From positions 159,001 to 223,000 of the forward strand of contig QRFJ01002470.1 of the NCBI GenBank assembly GCA_006176705.1: DNA of 64,000 nt, in the 5' to 3' direction. The notes beneath the pieces are model-generated. The model did no database searches, was not told the origin of the DNA, and saw nothing but the letters and a program-made list of their open reading frames with translations. The DNA comes from Cocos nucifera (Eukaryota; Streptophyta; Magnoliopsida; Arecales; Arecaceae). Of the stretch, positions 11,214 through 23,400 are shown in pieces. The position numbers and the translations under genes are program-made. Position 1 is the first letter of the stretch; the number at the start of each line of letters is the position of its first letter.

Positions 11214-13118
11214 GACCATCTCAAATAGTTATAAGAAAGTCTATCTTCTCATCAATGACTAGCTCAATGCTCCTGCTGTGTATTTGGTTCTTTGACCTGA
11301 GGTGCATCGATAGTTTATCTTAAGTGTATTATAGTTTGACTATACCATAACTCGATCTCCTGGCCATTCAAAATTTTGAGGTGTATTTGGCTATAGCATA
11401 TTCATTGTAGGATTTGGATCGCACCAATAGGGGATCTATCAACCTCGGTAGAAAAAAAGTAGTTCTATGATGATCATGAAATCGAGTTCTTAAGTCCATG
11501 GCCAAGACAGTGTGAATTAATAAAAAAAATTATTAAAATTTTATATCAGACTCGAATCAAATGATTTATTCATATAATGGGTGTTAGATCTAACAAGTTT
11601 ATCTTGATCTTGATCCTATCAGGGCTCATGATAGAAGAACCCAATCACACAGATAGCTATACCGAGAGGTTTGTATTTGATTCTGATAGATTGTCACCAT
11701 ATACTGCTAGGTATCATTGATGAATTTTGGGATTAATTAAAATTGTTTGATAATCGACTATTCTAATTAGATGAATCAGAAGAGTTCTGGTCCATCGAAA
11801 GATATTTCGATGATGTCGATGATGGAAATTGCAACATGTCTCATTACTATACAAAACTGAACCTAACTAAATCATACAAATAAGGGTTTGGATTTGAATA
11901 TTATCAACTAGGCTAATCCAATTTAATTAATTTGAATTAGATCCAATTATGTTCAAGAAAATCGTGCTAGTACATGATTAATCTAATTTTCTCCTTCTGT
12001 CGTCTTTCTTGTTTATCTTGATTTAGTTAAATTTGATTTGACTTGTCCAAAAATTCTATATGGGTTTGTCCTGGTCTGACTGGAGCTTGTTCAAGTCAGA
12101 TCGAGGTTTGTTCTGACCATTTCAGGACTTATCTTAATCCCATCAAATGGAAACAGGACAAGACCTACTTTTGTAGGAAAGAAGGGAGAGGGGCGTGCGC
12201 CTCCTAGAGGCTTTCTAGGGGTGCACGACCCTGATATTTTTTGCATGGAGAGATGGGTGCACGCCCCTTTTGGCCATGCGCTCCATATGGATAACGGTGG
12301 AGGCATCCCATTCAAATGGAATTTGACTGGATCAAAGATATTTTATTAGATCAAAAACTTTAGTAGATTAACCTCTACGCCAAAGTCCTCTTATCCTAAA
12401 TTATTGGCACCTTTTTCCATGCAATTTTGTGTAACAAAATTAAGTAAAAATTTTGAAAATGGCATGAAAATCAAGGGAGAGTCCTTCTGCATGTTGGCTT
12501 TGACCTGTTCAAAGTTAGACACTAAGGGATTCTAGGGTTTCATCTATAAATAGACCTTGCATCAAAGTGTTTGGTATGCAATCTATCCCACGCCCAAAGG
12601 CTACCCCTTCCCCATCTCCACGCCACCCTCCTCAGCTCATCTCCCTCTTCTTCATGCCTAAAAGGTTGGGCAAAAACAGGATCAAGTGTTGAGAGCTATT
12701 GGTGCAAAGATAAGTCAGGAAGATCCCGATCAAGAGACGAATGTGCTGCCATCGAAGTTCTATTCGAAGGCTCTACAGATCAGTTTCAGATCTGATCTTT
12801 TAAAATCAGATCCATAAGAAAAGGGCATCTAGATCTGATCCGAATGGACTTCGATAGAGGTCGGGTACATGTGCAGCTCAATCATAACCTCAGATCATTC
12901 ATCAGATCATCATAGTGGATAAACGATTATCCGATCAGGCAACATTAGATGTTACTATTTTAATTTTTATTTTTATTTTTGCTATCAGATCATCTCAGAT
13001 CTAATCAGATCTGAGAACTCTCAGATCTAATCAAATCATAAGAAAAAAAAACTAAATTTTATGTTAGATCTAATCAGATCAGATCGATCTTGCTATAGAG
13101 AAACTAGATTTTTCTTCA
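11214..13118 (+). repeat. old copia-family LTR fragment
   Basis: Plus-strand sequence colinear with the LTR 2391-4674 from about 2768 to its end, with heavy substitution and indels. The first ~377 bp of the LTR are missing: the non-autonomous element sits at that edge. It ends in TTCTTCA at 13118. No primer-binding site follows, so it is a solo or 3' LTR remnant. It is much older than the near-identical LTRs nearby. Confidence 0.75.
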
Positions 13119-13534
13119 CAGATTGTTCCCTTTCTCAAAGCAGTCACCCTAGGGGAACCAATTCCCCCCTCTTCTACATCCTCGTCTCTTGGAGGCTCGT
13201 CTACTCCTCAGGTTTTGGTGTGCATCTCGCCATGGCAAGTTGACCCTCCTGCCGTGACTTCCTAAAAGCCTCAACTCACCTTGAGCAAGGGGTCCAAGGT
13301 TAGAGGTTGGGCTTTACAAATGAATGCATAGTCCAAGATCTTCTTCAGAGCGCAATCCTTCCATCGACATCAATGTCCTCAACGCCAAAGGCCCAAGGTA
13401 TCGTATCAAGGATTCCTATGATTTCCTTCTTTAGATGAGTCTAGAGCTCCTCATTTTATTATTGCTTTTTCTTCTTTTCACTCTCTCTCCTCTTTTTTTT
13501 CATCTGATCCTTCGTCTTCTTCAACTCATCCATC
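13119..13534. other. unassigned interval
   Basis: About 400 bp of moderately GC-rich sequence with short scattered ORFs (for example across 13061-13243). No motif or repeat was recognised. It may belong to the same decayed element as the coiled-coil remnant to its right. Confidence 0.3.
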
Positions 13535-13868
13535 ATGTGGACCATTTTGTAGGCATTTTGAAGAAGGCTTGACAAATCTTGAAGGAAGCCAAGATCCAAG
13601 CCTCATAGGTAGAGGCGTAAGCTATTCATGCCTCAAAGAAGGTGGACGAGGCTTTGGTGCTAAAGGCCATGGCCGAGAAGGAAGTCCAAACTTCGAAGGC
13701 CAAGGTAAGGTCATTAGAAGCTGAAGTCGAGAATTCTCGAAGCCATCTGATGGAGGGGCTTTGCACTGCAGCGAGTCAATAGGAAAAGAAATTGGAGGTC
13801 GATAAGTCTACAGTCGTTGGGGCTTTCTGTTCCTTGGAAGAGTTCATGATGATCAAGCTAAAGGAAGG
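13535..13868 (+). pseudogene. coiled-coil ORF remnant, probably retroelement
   Basis: One frame reads a charged, helical Ala/Glu/Lys-rich stretch (KAMAEKEVQTSKAKVRSLEA, then EKKLEVDKS) interrupted by several stops. Plant gypsy elements and their relatives often carry such coiled-coil extra ORFs, which is why I assign it there, but the family cannot be named from this fragment. It runs straight into the TRIM element at 13869. Confidence 0.4.
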
Positions 13869-14380
13869 CATCATTAGTTCCACATTGATTGTGAGTTAAA
13901 AAAAACTTTGACATATATGGGATGGGATTTTCTTTCCTCTATGAAGTGTCTTTTGAAGGGTAAACCTATGAGAGCCCATGCCATAGCAACTAGAGACTGA
14001 AGTGGACAATACCTCATGTACACGAGAGCTAAGATCGATCTACAGAGCCAAAGCTCTTAACCACAACAATGGCGTACTAGATAGGGGGCGATGTGCCTCC
14101 AACGGACTATGGTTTATCTCCCGCAATCTTCTCTAAAGTTTCTCTTGACTGGGGAGCTATGTTCTAGTATAGGAGGGAGATATCATTAGTCCCATATTGG
14201 TTGATGAGTCAAGAAAAATTCTCATTTATATAGGATGGGACCTTCTCTCCTTCGTAAAGCATCTTTTGAAGAAAAAAACTATAAAGCCCCATATCATAGT
14301 GGCCAAAGACTGATGTGGATAATACCTTACATATGTTGGAGTAAAGACTGATCCATCTTAGCCACAAGCCCTTGACCATA

Positions 14381-14383
<3 letters not shown>
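13869..14383 (+). mobile_element. TRIM (miniature LTR retrotransposon)
   Basis: Two ~200-bp direct repeats (13869-14068 and 14181-14383) surround only ~112 bp. Directly after the first repeat comes TGGCGTACTAGATAGGGGG, which resembles the primer-binding site of the gypsy element at 61711. Directly before the second repeat is the purine run AGGAGGGAGA. LTR, primer-binding site, purine tract and LTR within about 515 bp, with no coding room, is the TRIM architecture. Terminal TG dinucleotides have decayed and no target duplication is visible; the right edge runs into a microsatellite. Confidence 0.68.

Positions 14384-14433
<50 letters not shown>
14381..14433. repeat. compound microsatellite (AC)n(AT)n(AG)n
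   Basis: About 20 bases of AC, 16 of AT and 16 of AG in direct succession, next to the TRIM end and 60 bp beyond the MATE stop codon. Confidence 0.95.
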
Positions 14434-14492
14434 TAAATATGAGTGAAAAGTACCACTTTGTCTTATGATGATGGTATTTTACATCAAAAATA

Positions 14493-17400
14493 CTATGCTA
14501 CTTGATGGATCATGTCTCCATGCATGTCGATGGGAATGGTGGAGTTGTACACTCTATCTCTGGCTTTCCTTGCCTGAAAACAACATGAAATGATATTAGA
14601 TAATAGGAATCACATGCAAAATGAATTTTATTAAATCATCTAGCTAGAAAAAGATTTGAAAAAGATGGCAGTGCCAAAGAGTTTCCTTGATAAATTAAAT
14701 CTTAAATATAGATACTTAATGTTAGAAAACTTATATATATAATTGTTGTGATAAGGCTTGTGGCGAATGATTTTGATTTATAAGTTGTTATAATAAAAAC
14801 AAATTCAGACAACAGTTTTCCTCGTCATCTCTGCAAGTTTCATCATTAAAATAAGTTGTAGGAAAAATATAATGGAAGTCCTTCTTTAGATGCAACCCTC
14901 GAGCACAACATGCAACTTCATATTTATCTTTTTGCATAGATACACTAGTAATTGAGAGAGGGAATTCAATGCTCTTCCTTTTTAAAGTCCGTTTAGTTGC
15001 TGGGGAATGAAAAGCAAAGTAGACAACAGAATTTTTCTACGGCACTCAAAATAGAAATTTCAAAGCAAGATAAAAACTAGCTAGAATTATGTATTGAAAC
15101 GACTCTAAGTGGATATCAAAAATTAACACCTAACAGAGTTCACCTGCATTGGGGTATGTTTCTTCATTTAAGCTATAAAGGTTAGCTTCTATTATGGTTC
15201 CTTGGTGTTCAAGCTTGGTAAGCAGAAGTATGGGTTTCTATTAGGGGTGGCAAAAATTGACCTAATCCGTGACTCATGTTCAACCCATCTTAAACATGTT
15301 TGGATTTAGATTAAATAGGTTCAGATCGTAAACGAGTCAATCCATTTAACCTATTTAATAAATGGGTTGGATTCAGATTTTAGATGACTAACCTGTTGAA
15401 TATTTAGGTCGGATTAAGTCATATAATTTGCTTAACCTATTTAACATGTTTAACCTATTAAAGATATGTTTAACCTGTTTAAAATCTGATTAACTAGTTT
15501 TTGATCCATTTAATCTGACCTATTTAATATGTTTAACATGTTTAACTCATTTAACCCACTTAACCCATTTAATAAATGGATTAAGTGGGTCGGGTTGGAT
15601 TACCTATTTAATAAAAAGATTGGATTCATGTTTGAATTTTTGATTCATTTAATAAATAGGTCGGATTTGGATTGATAATTTTCTAACCCGACCTGCATTG
15701 ATCCGACCCATTTTTGCTAGTTTTTATTAAATAAGGGTCAATTTAAGTAAACAGATATTCGATAATCAATAGCTAAATTTACTTTAAGTAGAAGATTAGA
15801 ATATAGTAGAATTTTGGGGTGTGGTTGCAGGGAGTTGGGGCCTGGAATGGAAATGTGAATGGGTGACTCCCATTCCAATCATTTGATTGGGGAGAGTCTC
15901 ATTTCGAATTCAATTCTGGGATGGAATGAGATTGTTCAATCCCTCTAAAATCCAATCTTGACTCTCTCCTGAGTGTGTTTGGTTGGAGAGAGTTGGGATT
16001 TAAAATGAGAATAGGAATGTATGACTCCTAGTACAACTATTTAATTGGGAGGAATCCTATTTTGATTCCAATTTCGGATAGAATAGGATGGCCCAATCCC
16101 CCTAAAACCTAATCCTGACTCTCTTCCAAGGATTCAAATCTTCATTCTAATTCAATTCCGATCATAACCAAATGCTCTAGAGGATATGGCAATTCCGATT
16201 TCCATTCCAATCCATTAACATTTCAATTTCGATTTTAATTCCGATCACGAATCTAAAACCCCTTAAGAATTCAAATCTCTATTTCGATCATGATTATGGT
16301 CATGAACTAAATGCCTTAGGGGATATGGTGATTCTAATTTTCATTCTAATTCATTTTGATTCCGGTTGCAAACCAAACACTCGCTTGAAGATACTTCGGA
16401 GATATTTAGTTTGCAACTAAAATTGGAATTGGAATGTATTGGAATTGAATTGGAATAGCCATATGCATCGAAGTATTTAGTTCACGATTGGAATCGAAAT
16501 CAGAACGGAGATTTGAATCCTTAGGAACGAGTTGGAATTAGATTTTACAAGGATTGAGCCTTCCCATTCTACCCAAAAATAGAATTGGAATGTGACTCCC
16601 TCCAACCAAACAGCTTGAATGGGAGTCATCCATTTCCATTTCTATTCCAAACCCCAACTCTCCCCCAACCAAATACCCCCCCCAATTGAAGAGCAACCTA
16701 GAAGTCACTAGGGTTGGTGCTAGGATGCGGCAATACCACATATGGGAGGGCATATCTTATCATATAACGATCCTGATGGATACATGCATTTGTATATATA
16801 ATGAGAATTTGCTGGAAGAAATTAACACATTTTCATGCTAATAGGTTCATCAGCATACCTCTTTTTCCCAGTTAGTGCATAGAGTAATCGTCGAAAGCAG
16901 CAAAACTTGTACGGCAAGGCCGCATATGATTCCCATCCAAAGACCCTGTAATTTGTCATACATACATATGTGAGTCGAGAACATTTACACCACCCTTTTT
17001 CGGACATAATTAGCATCAAAAGAATAGAAAAGGGAAAAAGGAAGAGGAAAAACTCACCTTTCCTCCAACGTGGAGGACAAATGCTAGAAGAATGGCTGAA
17101 GGAATGCCAACCAAGTAATAAGCTCCAAGATTAACAACAGCTCCAATCTTCTGCCAACCGCAGCCTCTGGCGACCCCTAACATGTTACCAGCATTGCCTC
17201 CACTTATCATGTGTTTAACATCATATAACACTAGAAGTGTAAACATGACTTGGAGAATATTCGAAGGAGTCAAAATAACACAGATTTTTTCGAAAACGAT
17301 GAAAGAAACCAAAGGAAAAAAGAAGACCCAGTTATAGAATATTGAACGGAAAATATGTACCGGAGAGCACGCATTGCACCCCATCCATCATGTTGGAGGT

Positions 17401-20400
17401 TGCAAGAATTGGCAACATAACTGCCACATAATTCACCACTTCCTCTTCATTGCTATATGCATACCCCCAGAGTTTGCGCACAAAGAACATGGTCGATCCT
17501 ACAATCAAGCCTTGTGCGATGGCCATGAACACCACAACACGTACTGCTAACCGAGCAGCTTGTGGACGCCCAGCACCAAGTTCATTAGAAACGCGTGTGC
17601 TATCAGGAAATTAAATTACAGCAAGTTAAGGATACAGGTGACAATTAATGCATAGGGGGATGGAATAGCAAAACTCTGGGCTAGCTCAACAAACCTTACT
17701 GCGGCACCGAAGCCAAAAGGAACCATAAATACCATTGAGGCAGTGTTGAGGCTGAGGAAATGAAATTTTTTAGTAGAAAGTTCATGAAGAGCAAAGCTAC
17801 ATGTACTAGTAGATAAATTCTATATGATATCATGGACCACTTGATTCTTAGCCTGTCTTGTTTGCTCTCAAAAATTTAATGTTTTAATACCATCCAATAA
17901 ATATTCTAGTTTGAAGAATAAGTCTATGCCATCAATGAAAAAGAAATTGAAAAAGCTTGAAACCTATGCTCACCTTATCGACAACACTGATGTTTCTAGC
18001 TTCGGATTTGGAAGAAGACCAGAAAGAAGTACGAGCAATTCAAACGACCAGAATTCCAAGCTGTTCAGACATATTAAAAGTTCTTGGTAGTTAAAAAAAA
18101 CTGCACCATAATGGCAAATACAAGACCTTCTAATGGGAGAGGTATTAATTTGAATTACCAAATGCAAAGCAAGAAAAAAGTAGGTAGATATCTTAGAATT
18201 CCTAAACAAGAAAATGGTGCTTACCAAACCATTATGGCTGATGGAACAGCCAGTCTAAAGAAGTTGCTGATGTCATGTAAGGCTTCTCTCGAAAAGCCGG
18301 TCCAAGTCTTCTTACAAGCAGGGGATAACTTCACAAAAAGTGCCAATAGCAACACGTTCATCCAATAAGAGAAAGAATTGGCCAAAGCAGCACCTCTACT
18401 GCCAAGGCCGGACTTGAATACTAGAATCCAACACACAAGGATGTGAAGCAATGCTGCAAACCCAGAAGCAAGCATCATTGGGAAGACTATATTTTGAGTT
18501 TGTAGGAATCTAACATGGCATTGGATGAGGCCATATGCAAAAAGGCTTGGGATCATCCAACGAGCATATAATCCAGCTTGTGTTGCGATCTCCGTGTCTT
18601 GCCCACAAAGCATAAGAATTTGTCCTGTATAGGCCCAGATTGCAGCAAGCGGAATACTTACGAGCATGAGGACTAGCATAGCTCTTTGCATATGTATACC
18701 GAGCATGTGATAAGTTTTTGCTCCAAAGGCTTGTCCGCACAAGGTATCTAGCGCACTACTCATTCCCATCTGGTCAGAGGACAAAAGTAAGAATAAGATT
18801 ATCGCATATTATTGCCACAATCTTGAGGAAAATACAAAGCATCAACTATTAGATGTATATCCTAAAAAGTTAATTATTAGCTGATACATTTATATTTTCA
18901 AAGCTTATATTTGAACTTATAAAATTTTTATTATTAATAAAACAAGTATTCTTTTTCAGTCATGTTTATGTGTCCATGATTTATCCTAAAAATTAATAAA
19001 GATAATTTTATATATTCTCAAGGTATTAAGAATTTAAGACATACACTATTAGTGGTTAATTTTTAAATGCTTCCGATCAAAAAATTATCACGTAAGACAG
19101 TGATCGATTCAGTTAGATCGGTGCACGATCACCTATTTCATGGGCAAATGAGTTTTGAGTCTGTAGTATGATGACACTAGGATGATAATGCAGGTGATTG
19201 TTAGAGAACAACTTGCACTAAGTATGATCATTATAAGAAACCACTTAGATGTCTGCTCATTCGTCAGTGATATTCTTGATGTTGCAATGGTATGACTAGT
19301 CCTTTGACCTGCGATGCATTGGCTATTCATAGTAAGGCTACTATAATTTAACTACACGTCCATTTGGTTTCTAGTCATTTGGATCCTTATTATGTATGTT
19401 GGCTATAATGGGCTCAGGTTCGTTGTTAGGAGTAGGATGCACTTAGATAGAATCTATCGACCTTAGTAGAAAAGATATAGTCCTATGTGATTTATGAGAT
19501 TGAGTTCAATAAATCTTTAGCCAAAACAAGTGTGAATAGTGGAAAAGAGTTTTCATGGAATTCATAAATAAATTTAAGTCGAGCCAATCTTGCATATGAT
19601 TGACGATGGGATTTGATGAGTTATCCATGATCTTCATTAAGTCGAGACTCATGATAGAAGGACTGAATCATACAATAACTATACCTAGAGGTTCATGCTT
19701 CCATTCTACTGGATTGTTATTATATACTACGAGATGTCACTGGTGGCTTGTGGGACCTACGATCATCATCTTGATGATCGATAATTCTCAATGGATAGTA
19801 TTAGAATTGTTTTAATCTATCAAAAAAAGTTTTGATGATATTATGATATCATAATATATTTCACTATCAGATAGAATAGAACCTACGGAATTACACACAA
19901 AAAATATTTCTATCTGATTCGATAATTGATCGACAATTATGAATCATTAAGGGTATAATTATCAATACGATTGATAATTAATCCAATACAAAAGTTGCAG
20001 AAGGATTAATTAGTAATTTAATTATTAATTAGGCTCAATTTGATTGAGCAATAAGTTTTAGATCAAGTCTAATTGGATTGGATTTAGTTTAACTTGAATT
20101 AGGTTTAGTTTAATTGAGTTATGAGATGACTCAATTGTAAGGAAATTGATTTCTGATTTGATCTGAATTTGAATTTAATTAAATCTTAATTAGATTAAGA
20201 TTTAATCTGATTAAAGAACTAATTAGATTAGGTTCAATCAAGTATTTGGGTCTAAATTAAATTAGTTTTGATTTGAGGCTCAATCTAAAATCCTAGAGTC
20301 CTTTTTTGTGAAGGACTCTTGCCATGCGCCATCCCTTGCCCATGCCCCTTCTCTCCTAACGTAAATTTTAGACTTGCGTGAAGATTTCCATGCTCATTCA

Positions 20401-23400
20401 CCTTTTGGCCAGCCACTCTTTTTCTCTTTTGGATATGGATAGAGTTTGGTTTCAATCTAAAATCTAATTTGAATTCAAGATAAAGTTTGACTCTATCAGG
20501 ATTATATTGGGCACCACCTTAAAAGGAACTACCTTTGGGGCACCTAGAAGGGGTTTTTCATATCAAAACAAAATTTTTGCTGACCACTAGAGAGAGAAAG
20601 GGACATCTTAGCATCCTCCCCTCCAAGTTTGAAGAAAAAACTCAATTGGTTCCAAGCGTGGGACTCCAAAGAAGAAAGCTGCATTGCTGCTACCTCTTCT
20701 TCTACCTCTATTGCTTCTTCGACTGAGATCGTCTTTCAGATCTAAAGAAGAATCAAATCAATCATCAAGAGATCTTCTTTATAAGGGAGCTAGCATCCCA
20801 GAGAGATAGACGAGTCTCGGATCAGATTGGACCTTATGTGGATACCTATAGAGGTTGAAGGCTTGTGCGGCTCTAGGAACCTATCAAGTTTTTTATCATC
20901 GACTGTAGAATTCTTCGACCCGCACTAAGGTATGATATCTGATCTTATAAATTAATTTTAGATTTCATATATCTTAGATCCGTGTTAGGAAAGATTATTA
21001 GATCTGATCTAATATATGATAGATTAATAGTTAATCTAGATTTATTTTTACTGTGATTTCAAAATAGTTTTGAAATACATGCATATAACCTATCCTACTT
21101 TCTGACATCAATAATTATACGGAGTGCCAAATTTACAAAATATAAGCCAACACTCAAACATATTATAGCCTTATAACTTTGTTTTTATCTTTTCTTTTTA
21201 CTAATGACACTTAAGATGCTAAAGATAATGAACATCAAATTATATGGTGATCGGTCATGAAGATAACCATAGGTGGTATAGGATAGGTAATAAGAATCTG
21301 AGAAGAGAGTTAAGATAGTGATCCTAATATGAAGAATTACATTTTGTCTCCAACTTAAGTATATTATTTAGAAGTAGTTTTATTATTACCGAATGGAATA
21401 ATGAAATTACCAAGAACTTCAAAAGGCCTCCTAAAATTTTTAAAGATTGTTATCATTAAGCTCCATTCACAAAGTGACCAGACTTACAAAATTTGTAAAG
21501 ATTGTTATAATCAGATAATATTGACTTAACAGTCTTCCTCAAAAAATAAAGAAAAAAAAAAGAAACTTAATAGGTGCAAAGCAATCTTGCTGAGAACATG
21601 TATAGTGAAGGATAACTAACATTGGTTATCAAAACTACCAGTGGATGTGGTGGCAATTTATCTATTTTTTATAAATAAATAGATATTGTATCTTGTAGAA
21701 GACACTTTGACATCCAAATATTATCTAATCTTGTTCTACCATAGTTTTTTCATTAGGAGTAGCAGCTTAACTTTTATTACTGTCGTTTGATGCTACATCC
21801 CTTTCGTAGACTAGCCATATCTCTCTATTGTAGCCTAATGCTACACCCTTTATTTATCTCCTTCAAATGATGATGTATGGTGATGAAAGTCCATAAGAGT
21901 CAAAGCATCTTTACCTATACCACTCTCCATCCTCTCTTTAATCACCATTATCTTTCTAATTGCCGGTGATACATCCGCACACATCTATCATTGTATTTAG
22001 CTTATCATCATTCATCTCTGCCACATCCAAATGGAACTCTACCAACAAATCCCATGATACATCTAGATAGGTCGAAAAATATACCACCACCAAGCAATAT
22101 ATGAATAAAGGCGAACAAACCTTTTGTCACTCAAGGATAGAACTAACCATAATGGTACATGATAGAGTGATGGATTCCAATAAGAATGATTAGTTTTTAA
22201 TGCACGTATGTATTAGTAAGAGAACATCAAGGAAGAAACTAAATACCAACAAGCTGAAATAGATGACTCCAACAAAGAAAGTGGCCATGGAGGCATGCAA
22301 GAGAGCATGCTCTCCAAGACGTCCAACAAACATCACTGATATCACTTGGGAAAGTATTAGAAATAAGCTTATTTCTATCAAAAGATATATCAACCATACC
22401 AGCAGCTCGTATAAATCTTAGATGAGATCTCTCCTCTCTTCTTAGAACTTAGGAGCAGAGGTGACTCCAGGCTTGGTTGCTCCCTCTCTTCCTCATCTCC
22501 CTTCGCTCTATCTCAAGGATTATATGGGATTGATGGGAGGAGAGAGAATAGTCCTCTATAAATAGATGTTGATGCCAAATAAAATAAGGATATAATATGC
22601 ATGATGGATTCCAATAAGATGGTTAGTTTTTAACACATGTGTAAAAGAACATCGAGGAAAAAACTAAATACCAAATACTAACAAGCTAAACTCGATGACT
22701 CCAGCAAAAGAAGTGGCCATGGAGGTATCTGAGAGAGCAAGCTTTACAAGTTGTCCAATATCACTTGGAGAATTATTAGCAATAAGCTTATTGCTAAGAA
22801 AGGATCTACCAACCATAATAACGGCTTAACCTCAGCTAAGACCTCTCCTCCTCTCTTCTTAGAAGTTAGGAGTATAGAAGGCTCTAGGTTTGGTTTCTCC
22901 ATCTTTTTCTCACCTCCCTTTGCTCTATCTCAAGGATGAGATGGGACTGATGAGAGGAGAGAAAATAATCCTCCACAAATAGATGTTGATGCCAAATAAA
23001 ATTAGGATATAATATGCATGATGAATTCCAATAAGATGGTTAGTTCTTAACACAGACATGTGAGAAAATATCAAGGAAGAAACCAAATACCAATAACCTA
23101 AAACCGATGACTCCGGCAAAAGAAGCGACCATGGAGGTACCCAAGAGAGCAAGCTTTACAAGATGTCCAACAAACATCATTGATATCATTTGAAAAATCA
23201 TTAGTAATAAGCTTGTTGCTAAGGAAGGACCTACCAACCATAGCAACAACTTAACCTCAGCTAAGACCTCTCCTCTCTTCTTAGAAGTTAGGAGCAAAGA
23301 AGGCTTTAGGTTTGGTTTTTCATCTCTTGCTCACCTCCCTTTGCTCTATCTTGTGGATGAGATGGGACCGATGAGAAGAGAGAGAATAATCCTGTATAAA

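Noticed and set aside
18084..18368. 94-codon plus-strand ORF
   Set aside because: It is the reverse strand of MATE exon 2 and intron 2.
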